Positions 9,641-19,663 are shown, counted from the stretch's first letter. The stretch is 64,000 bases of DNA from Caryophanales bacterium (GCA_029240105.1 JARBTR010000006.1:62001-126000); one strand, 5' to 3'. Numbers and translations are program-made. Notes: generated by a model from the sequence alone, not told the origin.

Positions 9641-11164
9641 ATGGTCTCAGAAAATAAACATAAAAACTTATTAATATTCGGCCTGTTATTAGGTATTTTT
9701 GCTGCAGCAATAGACAACACGATTGTTGCAACAGCTATGCCAACAATTGTAGGGGATTTAGGAGGAAGTGATAAATTTGTTTGGGTAACTTCTGCCTACA
9801 TTGTAATGGTTATGGCTGGTATGCCAATTTTCGGCAAGTTGTCAGATATGTATGGTCGTAAAAAATTCTTTCTCTTTGGTTTATCCGTTTTCCTAATTGG
9901 TTCAATGCTTTGTGGGTTAGCTCAATCTATCATACAATTAAGTATTTTTCGTGCAATCCAAGGTATTGGTGGCGGTGCACTAATGCCAATTGCATTTACA
10001 ATCGTCTTTGATATATTTCCACCACAACAGCGTGGTAAAATGACCGCTGCACTTGGTGCTGTTTTTGGTCTTTCTAGTGTAATTGGCCCACTTCTTGGTG
10101 CAATTATCACAGATGCCATCAGTTGGCATTGGATTTTCTATGTAAACGTACCCATCGTAGCAATTTCAATGCTTTTAATTATTATTACGTACCACGAATC
10201 GAACCAGCATGCAAAACAAAACATTGACTGGTTTGGTGCGATAACACTTGTCATAGGTGTTATTGCGTTAATGTTTGCTCTTGAACTTGGTGGAAAAGAA
10301 TTTGCTTGGGATTCATTGCAAAGTTTCTTACTTTTTGGAACCTTTGCAATCATGTTCCTAATATTTATCCTTGTTGAGCGTAAGGCAAAAGATCCAATTA
10401 TTTCGTTTTGGATGTTCAAGAATAGACTATTTGCATCTTCACAAGCATTGGCCTTCTTTTATGGAGCTGCCTTTTTACCATTAACAGTTTTTGTCCCAAT
10501 TATTATTTCAGCAAAATTTGGAGGTTCTTCAATTGATTCTTCTCTTGTTTTAACACCAATGATGCTTGGTTCAGTTGCAGGAAGCGCTTCCGCAGGTTTT
10601 TCACAAACTAAATTCAAATTTAGAAACATCATACTCGTTTCCCTTACAGCTTTTCTTGCTGGTATGTTTTTTATGAGTACAGTAACACCTGAGACTTCTC
10701 GTACATTGATTACTTTTTATATGATTTTATGCGGTTATGGAATTGGATTTAATTTTTCATTATTACCGACTACAAGCATGCATCATATAGATGCTAGACA
10801 TCGCGGAAGTGCAAACTCGACAAACCAGTTCTTCCGTACCCTAGGAATGACAATTGGTATCTCTATATTTGGAAGTATTCAAAGCAACATTTTAAGTGAG
10901 AAACTTTCAGATGCCTTCAAAGGTATGGGTAATGGGGCTGGCTTGCCTACTACAATGAAAGATCCAAGCCAAATGTTTAAACCCGAAGTGCGAAAAATGA
11001 TTCCTACTGAGATTCTCAATAAAATTATTCACGCAATTTTCGAATCCATAACGCCTATTTTCACTATCTGTATTTTTATTATTGCAATTGCTTTTATTGC
11101 TGCATTTTTCATGGGAAATGAACGAATTGTAATGATGAAAAAGGAAGAAAGTAAGTCTGAATAA
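9641..11164 (+). CDS. DHA2 family MFS drug exporter (14 TM, EmrB/QacA type)
   Basis: About 507 residues and roughly 14 hydrophobic segments place this in the DHA2 family of drug:proton antiporters. Visible motifs are DNTIVATAMPTI in helix 1, GKLSDMYGRKKFF in loop 2-3 and GIGGGALMPIAF in the antiporter region. The ATG at 9641 follows AGAGGAG; an upstream TTG at 9614 lacks a site. LmrB- or MdrP-like multidrug export is likely, but the substrate is unknown. Confidence 0.88.
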   Translation: MVSENKHKNLLIFGLLLGIFAAAIDNTIVATAMPTIVGDLGGSDKFVWVTSAYIVMVMAGMPIFGKLSDMYGRKKFFLFGLSVFLIGSMLCGLAQSIIQLSIFRAIQGIGGGALMPIAFTIVFDIFPPQQRGKMTAALGAVFGLSSVIGPLLGAIITDAISWHWIFYVNVPIVAISMLLIIITYHESNQHAKQNIDWFGAITLVIGVIALMFALELGGKEFAWDSLQSFLLFGTFAIMFLIFILVERKAKDPIISFWMFKNRLFASSQALAFFYGAAFLPLTVFVPIIISAKFGGSSIDSSLVLTPMMLGSVAGSASAGFSQTKFKFRNIILVSLTAFLAGMFFMSTVTPETSRTLITFYMILCGYGIGFNFSLLPTTSMHHIDARHRGSANSTNQFFRTLGMTIGISIFGSIQSNILSEKLSDAFKGMGNGAGLPTTMKDPSQMFKPEVRKMIPTEILNKIIHAIFESITPIFTICIFIIAIAFIAAFFMGNERIVMMKKEESKSE

Positions 11165-11189
11165 GGATAATTTAAATCATTATAAAAAC

Positions 11190-11229
11190 AAAACGATGGG
11201 ACTTTTAAAGTGTTCCATCGTTTTATTTT
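11190..11229 (+). terminator. Terminator after the DHA2 exporter gene
   Basis: AAAACGATGG pairs with CCATCGTTTT (11215-11224). The stem could serve both converging genes. Confidence 0.8.
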
Positions 11230-11258
11230 GTAACGCCAACTACATGTTTTAAAATTTA

Positions 11259-11702
11259 TTAATTATCGTTAATTTCTAACAAATCTTTTTTAATTTTTGG
11301 CTGTTTCATCCAGTAGCAAACAGATTTTCCATCTCTCATTGTTTGAACTTCGAGACCATTTAAACTACCATCGCAAATACTAATATGCTCGCCATTTCTA
11401 AGGTTTATTTTAATGTATCCTTTTGGGGTTCCTATACCTACTAACTCTTTGTTGTTTTTAATATCCTTTGCAGAGTTATAACGTTTCACGAACTGTTCCA
11501 TTTCTTTTTCATTTAGAAATTTCCTAATGTTACCTTCGCTAGTATAACTTTCAAACACGATACTATCAATTTGGTCCCCTATTAAGGGATGATGCAATGT
11601 TATTTTTTCATAATACTGATAAAAAATAACAATACCCGTTATTCCAGCAAGTATCGCTAAGAAAATGATTAAATTCTTTATACTCACTTTGTCCTTTTCC
11701 AT
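11259..11702 (-). CDS. Membrane-anchored protein of unknown function
   Basis: With the ATG at 11702 the product has about 147 residues: a short cytoplasmic start, one hydrophobic helix (IIFLAILAGITGIVIFY) and an extracytoplasmic domain. No family is recognised. An earlier start at 11768 would add 22 residues without a good ribosome binding site; the chosen start has only a weak GGGTG. It converges with the DHA2 pump gene. Confidence 0.55.
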   Translation of the reverse strand: MEKDKVSIKNLIIFLAILAGITGIVIFYQYYEKITLHHPLIGDQIDSIVFESYTSEGNIRKFLNEKEMEQFVKRYNSAKDIKNNKELVGIGTPKGYIKINLRNGEHISICDGSLNGLEVQTMRDGKSVCYWMKQPKIKKDLLEINDN

Positions 11703-11806
11703 GTTGAACACCCACTTTAAATTAAGTGTATTGTTCATAAGGTTTACGTGCAAGTTAAATGATTTCAAAAAAATCGCTTAATAAAATTTAAGCAATTTTA
11801 CATTTT

Positions 11807-12082
11807 TTATGCCTCTTTCCAGGGTTTATGCGTTATCATTTTATGCTGTAATTCCTCGAATCTCATGCGCATCCGACGTAAATCTTCACGTTGCTGGTCA
11901 TTTGCAGAATTATGCACAGGTGTTAATTCCTTATGGAGTAACTCCAATTGTTGCAAAGCCATCGTATATTCATCATCATTTAAATGTTCTTGTTTACTGT
12001 ATGCTATATATTGTTCTTCCGCAAAACTTATCGCTTGTTCAGCTTTTGCCATAAATTCATCCATTGCTTTTCGTGTTGTCAT
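11807..12082 (-). CDS. ytzC: YtzC-like small helical protein (DUF2524)
   Basis: A 91-residue, charged, fully helical protein. The C-terminal segment SANDQQREDLRRMRMRFEELQ recalls B. subtilis YtzC, which lies next to ytqA in that genome, as here. Function is unknown. The ATG has a ribosome binding site (GAGAGG) upstream. Family assignment is from memory and position; existence of the gene is well supported. Confidence 0.75.
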   Translation of the reverse strand: MTTRKAMDEFMAKAEQAISFAEEQYIAYSKQEHLNDDEYTMALQQLELLHKELTPVHNSANDQQREDLRRMRMRFEELQHKMITHKPWKEA

Positions 12083-12249
12083 CTTTAAAACCTCTCTTTT
12101 TCATAAAAATCACATAGGTTTAGTGTGACAACTTTAGCCAATTTCATGCACGAAGCAGCAATGTGGTAAAATGTTTTTTGGTGTTAAAATTATACACGGT
12201 ATAATCGAATCAATTTCATAATGTTTCTAAAAAATATTCCAAATGATAG

Positions 12250-12335
12250 AAAAACTAGCGAGACTCCTACATGAAAGCGAGAAAGCTGAGACCTTAGGCT
12301 CAGCGCTCGCATGAGGAAAGCGAGCGTGTTTTTCA
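12250..12335. repeat. Degenerate GC-rich intergenic repeat
   Basis: In an otherwise AT-rich 365-bp gap (12083-12447) there is a segment with repeated AAAGCGAG blocks and a GCTGAG/CTCAGC inverted repeat. Its start, AGCGAGACTCCT, recalls intergenic repeat elements seen in Bacillaceae genomes. It is probably a decayed copy. No gene is seen in the gap; the end just before ytqA should hold the ytqA promoter. Confidence 0.35.
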
Positions 12336-12447
12336 TAATTTGGGGAGCAGACACTTTTCTGTTTCCCTAGAACCATTGTGGCACAACACTCTTGAAAAAT
12401 GAAATTGATTCAGTTTGACTTTTATATAAAATTGGAGATTTAACTAT

Positions 12448-13371
12448 ATGAATGAAAAAAGATATCTTACCTTAAACCAACATTTACGTGAAACGTTTGG
12501 ACAGAAGGTAATGAAAATTTCATTAGATGGCGGTTTTGACTGTCCAAATAGGGACGGTACAGTGGCTTTTGGAGGTTGTACTTTTTGTAGTTCCGAGGGT
12601 TCAGGAGATTATGCAGGTCGACGCACGGACTCAATTGAAAAACAATTTCGAGAAATTAAAACTAAGATGCACAACAAATGGAAGGAAGGTAAATATATTG
12701 CCTACTTTCAGGCATATACAAACACACATGCACCAGTTGAAGTTTTGCGAGACCGATTTGAACCAGTGCTACTAGAAGAAAACGTTGTTGGTATTTCGAT
12801 AGGCACTCGTCCAGATTGCCTACCAGACAATGTGGTAGAATATTTGGCTGATTTGAATAAACGTACGTACTTATGGGTCGAACTAGGTTTGCAAACCATT
12901 CATGAAGAAACAGGAAATTTAATTAACCGCGCACATGACTATGAGACCTATGTTCGAGGTGTTGAGAAACTTAGAAAGCACGGAATACAAGTTTGCACAC
13001 ACATTATAAACGGTCTCCCAGGTGAAACGCGTGAAATGATGATGGAAACAGTACAAGCAGTTACTAAACTGGATGTTCAAGGTGTGAAATTACATTTGCT
13101 TCATTTGTTAAAAGGAACACCTATGATAAAACAATTCGAAAAGGGACAATTAAAATTTATGTCACAAGCTGAATATGTAAACTTAGTTTGTGACCAACTT
13201 GAAATCTTACCTCCCAATATGGTCATTCATCGAATAACTGGGGATGGACCGATCCATTTGATGATTGGACCAATGTGGAGTATGAATAAGTGGGAAGTCC
13301 TAAATGCAATTGATGATGAAATGCGTTTGCGCGGCAGTTATCAAGGGAGACTTTATAAAAAGAACTATTGA
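12448..13371 (+). CDS. ytqA: Radical SAM protein YtqA (TIGR01212 type)
   Basis: The 307-residue protein carries a radical-SAM cluster motif with C32, C44 and C47 (CX11CX2C; GGCTFC). It also has ELGLQTIHEET and THIINGLPGET, characteristic of the YtqA/YhcC family. It lies directly upstream of ytqB. In B. subtilis the YtqA-YtqB pair is linked to tRNA wobble-uridine (mnm5s2U34) modification: YtqB is the MnmM methyltransferase, and YtqA is implicated in an alternative route to its substrate. That role is from the literature, not from this sequence. Confidence 0.88.
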   Translation: MNEKRYLTLNQHLRETFGQKVMKISLDGGFDCPNRDGTVAFGGCTFCSSEGSGDYAGRRTDSIEKQFREIKTKMHNKWKEGKYIAYFQAYTNTHAPVEVLRDRFEPVLLEENVVGISIGTRPDCLPDNVVEYLADLNKRTYLWVELGLQTIHEETGNLINRAHDYETYVRGVEKLRKHGIQVCTHIINGLPGETREMMMETVQAVTKLDVQGVKLHLLHLLKGTPMIKQFEKGQLKFMSQAEYVNLVCDQLEILPPNMVIHRITGDGPIHLMIGPMWSMNKWEVLNAIDDEMRLRGSYQGRLYKKNY

Positions 13372-13527
13372 TTTTCGACGGAGAATATTTTCTCATAGTG
13401 GGGTTTTTATTCCATCTAAATTGAGAGATTGTTATTTAGAGACTTAGCAGCTGTTCCACTCGCTGAAGAGGGGTATTACAGTCGTTTAGCGCGAGATAAA
13501 ATAGTTAATATTAGCGAGGTAACATGA

Positions 13528-14100
13528 ATGAAATTGGATGGAATTTTACCTTTTGCAAGGGTATTACTAGAAAAGGTTGTTAGTGCTGGAGACATTGCAA
13601 TTGATTGTACAGTTGGTAACGGAAAAGATACCGTCTTTTTAGCAAACTTAGTTGGTAAAACAGGTAAAATTTATGGTTTTGATATTCAAGAACTTGCAAT
13701 TATGAAAACAACGGAGAAGTTAATTGAGAATGATTTAATTAAACAAGTTTCATTACATTTAACGGGTCATGAAAACATTAAAATGGTCCTACCAAATGAA
13801 CATCACAACAAAGTAAGAGGTGCAATTTTCAACCTAGGCTATTTACCAGGTGGAGACAAAGAGATTGTTACCGTGCCTGAAACGACTATCAAAGCAGTTC
13901 AAGATTTACTTGAGATTATGGCACCTGAAGGTATCATTGTCATTGTTATCTATCATGGACACCCAGAAGGTGAAGTTGAAAGTGACGCCTTGTCGTATTA
14001 TGTAAAAAGCATTCCACAAGAAAAGGCTCATGTACTTGAATATCGCTTTATCAATCAAACAAACAATCCACCTTTCATTATTGCAATTGAGAAAAGATAA
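13528..14100 (+). CDS. mnmM: tRNA U34 methyltransferase MnmM (YtqB)
   Basis: The 190-residue protein is a small Rossmann methyltransferase with motif I IDCTVGNGKDTVF near residue 26, FNLGYLPGGDKEIVT near residue 107 and VIYHGHPEGE near residue 142, all typical of YtqB. MnmM methylates nm5s2U34 of certain tRNAs to mnm5s2U34 using SAM. The ATG follows GAGGTAAC at a normal distance, 156 bp after ytqA on the same strand. Confidence 0.88.
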   Translation: MKLDGILPFARVLLEKVVSAGDIAIDCTVGNGKDTVFLANLVGKTGKIYGFDIQELAIMKTTEKLIENDLIKQVSLHLTGHENIKMVLPNEHHNKVRGAIFNLGYLPGGDKEIVTVPETTIKAVQDLLEIMAPEGIIVIVIYHGHPEGEVESDALSYYVKSIPQEKAHVLEYRFINQTNNPPFIIAIEKR

Positions 14101-14103
14101 TAA

Positions 14104-14137
14104 AAAAGTACTTGAATAACTTTGTTCAAGTACTTTT
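14104..14137. terminator. Bidirectional terminator between ytqB and the methyltransferase gene
   Basis: AAAAGTACTTGAA pairs perfectly with TTCAAGTACTTTT across an 8-base loop, with T on one side and A on the other. It serves both converging genes. Confidence 0.9.
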
Positions 14138-14140
14138 ATT

Positions 14141-14911
14141 CTATTTCGTCGCTTCAAAAGTAATAATTTGATTTTGATTTGTAGGCATTACTCCATATTG
14201 GAAATCTGCTGAAATAACAACCTTTTTAAATCCTACTTCCTTCAACAACTTCTCCATTTCTTCTATACCAAACCATCGAAGTGCAAATTCTTGATATTCT
14301 GTTTGCATATGCATTTTAAATTTATACTTGTCATAGCGAATTTTTGAAACTTGAACACGTTTTAGGCTATCAAATTCAACTAATTCTTTCTCATATTTAA
14401 TGACGCTATTTTTATCGATCACATATTCTGTTGAAACCTTATCTCCAACCTTCATACCCAAATCAGGTAAGTAAAAGTCAAAAATCAGACGGCCTCCGTC
14501 ACCTATATGGTCATAAAAATTTCGTAAGGCTTGAACAGATTCTTCATAGTCTGTTATAAGCATTAAAGTACCTGTAGGTACAATGATTGCTTCGTAATTA
14601 CGAATTGGTAAACGCATCGTTACCCAACTGCCTAAACCTAAATTCGTACGTAATCCTTTGCGCCGTAAATAATAATTGCAAAGTTCCATCATTTCTTGTG
14701 ATTGATCAATTCCATCAACCTGCAATCCCTTTTCCATTAATGGAATAAGCATTCTCCCTGTCCCACATCCAGGTTCAAGTATAGGACCCTTTACATTTTC
14801 TAATTGTGAAAAATAATATTCAATATCACCATTTAATGAATGTCCAACTGGTTTTGTAAAATTATAAACCTCGGTACATAGTTGCCCGTAATTTTCAGTC
14901 ATCCTTATCAC
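14141..14911 (-). CDS. Class I SAM-dependent methyltransferase
   Basis: About 256 residues with motif I ILEPGCGTGRML near residue 44 and the acidic GIDQS after strand 2. The product resembles small-molecule or general methyltransferases; the substrate is not deducible. The GTG start is placed nine bases after AAGGAG; an ATG three codons on is possible. Together with the next two genes it is inserted into the otherwise Bacillus-like ytqB-ytpA order. Confidence 0.8.
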   Translation of the reverse strand: MIRMTENYGQLCTEVYNFTKPVGHSLNGDIEYYFSQLENVKGPILEPGCGTGRMLIPLMEKGLQVDGIDQSQEMMELCNYYLRRKGLRTNLGLGSWVTMRLPIRNYEAIIVPTGTLMLITDYEESVQALRNFYDHIGDGGRLIFDFYLPDLGMKVGDKVSTEYVIDKNSVIKYEKELVEFDSLKRVQVSKIRYDKYKFKMHMQTEYQEFALRWFGIEEMEKLLKEVGFKKVVISADFQYGVMPTNQNQIITFEATK

Positions 14912-14963
14912 TTCACTCCACTCCTTACATTACAATCTTATAAAACCAATGATTGTCCCTAGT

Positions 14964-15737
14964 TTAGTAAAAAATCTGCGGTTTTCCCGTTTCCGGATGT
15001 GGCATTGTCTTAAGTTCAATCCCAAAAACTTCTTTCATTACTTTCATATTATTAAATAATTCGACTCTACCATCAGCGAGTAACTGACCGTTTTTCATAA
15101 AAATGAGTTGGTCTGCAAATAAGGAAGCAAGATTTAAATCATGTAGAACAGCTACTATTGTTAAACCATTTTGTTCTTGTTGTTGCTTTAGCAGCTTTAA
15201 TAATTCAAGACTATGTTTAATATCTAAATGATTAGTTGGCTCATCTAAAAATAATAAAGATGGTTCTTGTGCAAATGCCTTTGCCAACAGTACTCGTTGT
15301 CGTTCACCACCACTTAAAGAGGTAAAAATTCGATTCCGTAAATGCGTCGCATTTGTCATTTCAAAACATTCATCAATTAATTGATAATCTGATTCCTTTA
15401 TATCTCTGAATATACTTCCATAAGTATATGGATACCTGCCTAAAAGTACTATTTCCTCAGATGTAAAGTCCATGTTTACGGGTTGTTCCTGTGTCAATAC
15501 AGATATTTTTTGTGCCAATTCCCTTTTTGAAAAGGTGGATGTTGCCTTCCCTTCTACAAAAACCTCACCTGAACTATTTGTAAGCAATCCCATGATTCCA
15601 CGAATAAGCGTTGTTTTCCCACTTCCATTCGCTCCTAGCACAGCACAAAAACTTCCTTTCGGAACTTCGAAAGAAATATTTTGCAAAATTGGTTTTTGCT
15701 TGCTATAACCTGTAGTGTAATCTAGAACTCGTAGCAT
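14964..15737 (-). CDS. ABC transporter ATPase, FecE/FhuC/BtuD type
   Basis: The 257-residue ATPase has all motifs in order: Walker A GANGSGKTT near residue 36, signature LSGGERQR near 142, Walker B LLFLDEPTNHLD near 159 and the switch histidine in VLHDLN. Length and sequence style match iron-siderophore, haem or cobalamin importers. It lies 57 bp downstream of the FecCD permease gene. No substrate-binding protein is adjacent, so the substrate cannot be named. Confidence 0.85.
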   Translation of the reverse strand: MLRVLDYTTGYSKQKPILQNISFEVPKGSFCAVLGANGSGKTTLIRGIMGLLTNSSGEVFVEGKATSTFSKRELAQKISVLTQEQPVNMDFTSEEIVLLGRYPYTYGSIFRDIKESDYQLIDECFEMTNATHLRNRIFTSLSGGERQRVLLAKAFAQEPSLLFLDEPTNHLDIKHSLELLKLLKQQQEQNGLTIVAVLHDLNLASLFADQLIFMKNGQLLADGRVELFNNMKVMKEVFGIELKTMPHPETGKPQIFY

Positions 15738-15794
15738 AAATGACTCTACCCTTTTTAATTACTGCATAAATACATACAACTTTTAGGAAATAAA

Positions 15795-16829
15795 TTATAT
15801 ATCTTTTCTTTTTAATTGTTGTCTGATCAATAGATAACCGAAAATTGGAGCACCAATAAACGCTGTCACGACACCTATCGGCAATTCGGACGGCGAAAGA
15901 ATGGTTCGTGCAATCAGATCTGCAAACACTAAGAAAGTACCACCGACTACCAAAGAAAAAGGTAACACATGTTTATGATTCGAACCAATAAGGAGGCGCA
16001 CTAGATGAGGAATTACCAATCCGACAAAACCAATTGCACCTGATACTGCAACTGCTGCGCCAGTCAATACAGCTGATGCTGTCAATATATACGTCCGTTT
16101 ACGTTTTACATTTACACCTATGTAATGTGCTGCTTCATCGCCAAGTGCCAAAGTGTTTAGTTCTCTATAATGAAACAATATCACTATGACTGCAACAACA
16201 AAAAATGGAACTATAAGTCCCACATGACCCCAATTACGCATTGATACGCTTCCCATGAGCCAGAACAGAATTTGTCTAAAACTATCTTGTTTTGCAGTGG
16301 ATATTAAAAATGTTACTAACGCACCTATAAATGAATTTAAAATAATTCCTGTTAAAATTATCGTTTCATTCGCAAAGGATCTACTTGAGATTTTTGTTAT
16401 AAATAAAACTAGGAATAATGAAAGTATGCTTCCACATATCGAAACTATAGGTAATGTATAATTTCCTAAAAATCCTAATTGAATTTGCATAAATAGTACA
16501 ATAACTGCCCCAAGTGAAGCCCCAGAGGATACCCCAATTGTGTACGGTTCAACAAGAGGATTCCGAAATAACCCTTGGAGTGCCGCTCCAGATAACGCCA
16601 ATGACGCACCCACAAAAAATGCTAAAAGAACTCGTGGTAATCGAATATCCCAGATAATAGCATCAAAGGTGGATGTCCCCATGTTATTTCCGCTAATATT
16701 GAGATGTTTCCCAATAATCACAAAAATTTCATTTGTAGAAATCTGAACCGATCCATTCAAAAGACTGATAGCAATTGTTGAAATTGACATTAAAAATGCA
16801 ATACTATACCAACTTATAAATTTCTTCAA
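15795..16829 (-). CDS. FecCD-family ABC transporter permease
   Basis: About 344 residues with roughly ten hydrophobic segments. Signatures are RLPRVLLAFFVGASLALSGAALQGLFRNPL near residue 48 and GFVGLVIPHLVRLL near residue 266 (each quoted segment is a family hallmark of FecCD permeases). AAGGAGG is spaced eight bases from a TTG at 16829 but only two from an ATG at 16835, so I prefer the TTG. It forms a two-gene importer with the ATPase; a binding protein must come from elsewhere, or the system is incomplete. Confidence 0.83.
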   Translation of the reverse strand: MKKFISWYSIAFLMSISTIAISLLNGSVQISTNEIFVIIGKHLNISGNNMGTSTFDAIIWDIRLPRVLLAFFVGASLALSGAALQGLFRNPLVEPYTIGVSSGASLGAVIVLFMQIQLGFLGNYTLPIVSICGSILSLFLVLFITKISSRSFANETIILTGIILNSFIGALVTFLISTAKQDSFRQILFWLMGSVSMRNWGHVGLIVPFFVVAVIVILFHYRELNTLALGDEAAHYIGVNVKRKRTYILTASAVLTGAAVAVSGAIGFVGLVIPHLVRLLIGSNHKHVLPFSLVVGGTFLVFADLIARTILSPSELPIGVVTAFIGAPIFGYLLIRQQLKRKDI

Positions 16830-16886
16830 TAGCATCTCCTCCTTCGAACCCTTTGTCCCTTTGAAGTATTTCTTAATTAATAAACT

Positions 16887-17690
16887 CTATAGATTGTACC
16901 CAATGCCAAAGAGACAACCTTCAACAAATTTACGTGTGAAATTAAACACTTCCTCACGCTCTGGTTCATTGAAAATTTCATGATAAAAATTCGGCCACTC
17001 TTTGTAATGCTTCTCGTGAGCAGGACAAAAGTGAAACCATTTTTTTACCGCATGCTTATCAACAATACGGTCATCGCCACCTTGCATCACTAGAAGTGGC
17101 AAATCTTGAAAATTTTCATTTCTTAAAAATGCCGCGCGCATAGCAGAGACCAGTTCACGGAACCATCGCACCGAAACCTTTTTTACATAAAGTGTATCCC
17201 CTGCATCAGCATCAATTACTTCCTTATTACGCGTTGCAAGTGACGGACTTACACCCGAATCCATTCGCAATTTAGGTTTAAAAAGATTTAAAACATAGGA
17301 CACAGTGTTTAGAACTGCATTCGGTTTATGTACTAAATTTAAACAAGGCGAGGACAAAATGACACCTGCCAAATTATAAGTTCCTTCCTCCAACAATCGA
17401 ATTGCTATTAGTCCTCCCATACTATGGCCTAACAAAAAAACTGGCAATTCGTATGAGTACGCTTCAAATATCCAGGATTTAACCTCTGTTAAATATTGTA
17501 CAAAAGATTGAATATGCCCTAAATTTGATCTTTCAGTTAATCCTTGACCTGGCAAATCCCCCATAATAACATGGTAACCTGCTTCATTCCATTTTTGAGC
17601 TAGCCATTTGTATCGCCCATGATGTTCCATTGCACCATGTATAATGACTATGACACCCAATGGTTTATGTGTTGTTTCAAATTTTTTCAT
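16887..17690 (-). CDS. ytpA: Alpha/beta hydrolase, lysophospholipase-like YtpA
   Basis: The 267-residue protein is a Hydrolase_4/monoacylglycerol-lipase-type enzyme with nucleophile S90 in GHSMGG, the acid in GGDDRIVDK near residue 205 and the histidine in FYHEIFNE near residue 234. It matches B. subtilis YtpA, a phospholipase linked to bacilysocin synthesis, in motifs and in position beside ytoA. It is divergent from ytoA. Confidence 0.83.
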   Translation of the reverse strand: MKKFETTHKPLGVIVIIHGAMEHHGRYKWLAQKWNEAGYHVIMGDLPGQGLTERSNLGHIQSFVQYLTEVKSWIFEAYSYELPVFLLGHSMGGLIAIRLLEEGTYNLAGVILSSPCLNLVHKPNAVLNTVSYVLNLFKPKLRMDSGVSPSLATRNKEVIDADAGDTLYVKKVSVRWFRELVSAMRAAFLRNENFQDLPLLVMQGGDDRIVDKHAVKKWFHFCPAHEKHYKEWPNFYHEIFNEPEREEVFNFTRKFVEGCLFGIGYNL

Positions 17691-17792
17691 TAAAAACCGC
17701 CTATCTAAAAATAATATAAAAAGATTTATATCATATCTGTTCTATTATACACTTTAAGTATTAGAAATTTTATAAAGTAAGGAAGGATTTTA

Positions 17793-18314
17793 ATGAAAAT
17801 TATCGAATTTCAGGGAAAAAAGCCGAAAATTGATTCATCAGTATTTATCGCAGAATCCGCAGTTATTATAGGTGATGTTGAAATTGGAGCAGGATCTAGT
17901 GTCTGGTATGGAACTGTCATTAGGGGAGATGTTGCACCTGTTCGAATAGGTAAAAATGTAAATATCCAAGAAAACAGTGTACTACATGAAAGTTATGGAA
18001 TACCACTCATCATTGAGGACGATGTAACAATAGGACATATGTGCACACTTCATTCATGCACAATACGAAAAAACACACTAGTAGGAATGGGCTCTATTTT
18101 ACTTGATGATACTGAAGTAGGTGAAGAATGCCTTATAGGGGCGGGGTCACTACTTGCCGAGGGTAAAAAATACGAATCAGGGCAAATGATCATTGGTAGA
18201 CCCGCAAAACCTATCCGTAGTTTAACTAGTGAAGAAAAAATGGAAATGATTAAAAATGTGGACGTATATGTAAAAAAAGCACAAATCTATAGAGAGATGC
18301 AAAAAAAAAATTAG
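17793..18314 (+). CDS. ytoA: Gamma-carbonic-anhydrase-like hexapeptide protein YtoA
   Basis: This 173-residue left-handed beta-helix protein has repeated hexapeptides (for example IGDVEIGAGSSVWYGTVIRG). The three histidine ligands of gamma carbonic anhydrases are visible in VLHES and IGHMCTLH. It is the standard Bacillus gene between ytpA and metK. Carbonic anhydrase activity is plausible but unproven for this subgroup. AAGGAAGG precedes the ATG. Confidence 0.85.
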   Translation: MKIIEFQGKKPKIDSSVFIAESAVIIGDVEIGAGSSVWYGTVIRGDVAPVRIGKNVNIQENSVLHESYGIPLIIEDDVTIGHMCTLHSCTIRKNTLVGMGSILLDDTEVGEECLIGAGSLLAEGKKYESGQMIIGRPAKPIRSLTSEEKMEMIKNVDVYVKKAQIYREMQKKN

Positions 18315-18319
18315 TATAG

Positions 18320-18356
18320 AAAATAAAGGAATTCCTTTTTTAGGAATTCCTTTATT
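18320..18356. terminator. Bidirectional terminator between ytoA and metK
   Basis: A 16-bp perfect inverted repeat (18320-18335 with 18341-18356) separated by five T sits between the converging genes. Confidence 0.9.
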
Positions 18357-18391
18357 TCAAATCAATTTTATTTAACAAACAAAAATAATCG

Positions 18392-19600
18392 TTATCTACT
18401 ACCCAAAATCATAGCGCCTTCTTTTAAATCAGCTGCCTTATCAGTCTTTTCCCATGAAAGATCTAAATCATTACGGCCAAAGTGTCCATATGCAGCTGTT
18501 TGTTTATAGATTGGACGACGTAGATCTAGCATTTTAATAATACCAGCTGGACGTAGATCGAAATTCTTTTCAATTAATTCAACTAATATATCTTCGCTTA
18601 CAACACCAGTTCCAAATGTATCAACCGAGATTGAAACAGGACGAGCAACACCAATTGCATAAGCTATTTGAACTTCTGCTTTATCAGCCAAGCCTGCAGC
18701 TACGATGTTTTTCGCAACATACCGAGCTGCATAAGCAGCAGAACGGTCAACTTTTGTTGGATCCTTACCAGAGAATGCACCGCCGCCATGACGAGCATAA
18801 CCTCCGTAAGTATCAACGATAATCTTACGACCTGTTAACCCAGCATCACCAACGGGTCCTCCGATCACGAAACGGCCAGTTGGGTTGATATAGAATTTTG
18901 TATATTCATCAATAAATTCTGCCGGAATAATTGGAAAAATAACATGTTTTTTAATATCTTCTTGAATTTGTTCCAATGTTGTATCTGGTGAATGTTGTGA
19001 CGAAACAACGATTGCATCGATACGAACTGGTTTATTTTCTTCGTTATATTCAACAGTAACTTGCGTTTTACCGTCTGGACGAAGATAAGCTAATGTTCCA
19101 TTTTTTCGAACTTCCGTTAAACGACGTGATAATTGATGTGCTAAAGAAATAGGTAGTGGCATTAATTCTGGTGTTTCATTACAAGCAAATCCAAACATTA
19201 GCCCTTGGTCACCCGCGCCGATTGCTTCGATTTCATCTTCAGACATTAAGCCTTCTTTTGCTTCTAACGCTCGGTCAACCCCCATTGCGATATCTGCAGA
19301 TTGCTCATCAATTGCAGTTAATACCGCACAATGATCTCCATCGAAACCATAATCCGAGCTATTATAGCCAATTTCATTGATTGTACTACGAACTAATTTT
19401 GGAATATCAACATAAGTAGATGTTGTAATTTCCCCAGCAACTAATACTAAACCGGTTGTTACAGAAGTTTCGCACGCTACGCGCGCATTTGGATCCTTCG
19501 CTAAAATCGCGTCTAATACTGAATCCGAGATTTGGTCACAAATCTTATCCGGATGTCCTTCAGTAACTGATTCAGATGTAAATAATTTGCGTTTTGCCAT
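18392..19600 (-). CDS. metK: S-adenosylmethionine synthetase
   Basis: The 402-residue protein is a full-length MetK. It has [19 protein letters not shown] at the N-terminus, [10 protein letters not shown] near residue 117 and [16 protein letters not shown] near residue 272. It makes SAM from methionine and ATP. Expression is controlled by the SAM-I riboswitch in its leader. Start is the ATG with AATGGAGG upstream. Confidence 0.97.
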   Translation of the reverse strand: MAKRKLFTSESVTEGHPDKICDQISDSVLDAILAKDPNARVACETSVTTGLVLVAGEITTSTYVDIPKLVRSTINEIGYNSSDYGFDGDHCAVLTAIDEQSADIAMGVDRALEAKEGLMSEDEIEAIGAGDQGLMFGFACNETPELMPLPISLAHQLSRRLTEVRKNGTLAYLRPDGKTQVTVEYNEENKPVRIDAIVVSSQHSPDTTLEQIQEDIKKHVIFPIIPAEFIDEYTKFYINPTGRFVIGGPVGDAGLTGRKIIVDTYGGYARHGGGAFSGKDPTKVDRSAAYAARYVAKNIVAAGLADKAEVQIAYAIGVARPVSISVDTFGTGVVSEDILVELIEKNFDLRPAGIIKMLDLRRPIYKQTAAYGHFGRNDLDLSWEKTDKAADLKEGAMILGSR

Positions 19601-19663
19601 TATTAGACCTCCATTTTACAAGTATTATTTTATGACAAGCTCTAAAAAATTATTTAGAAAGAA

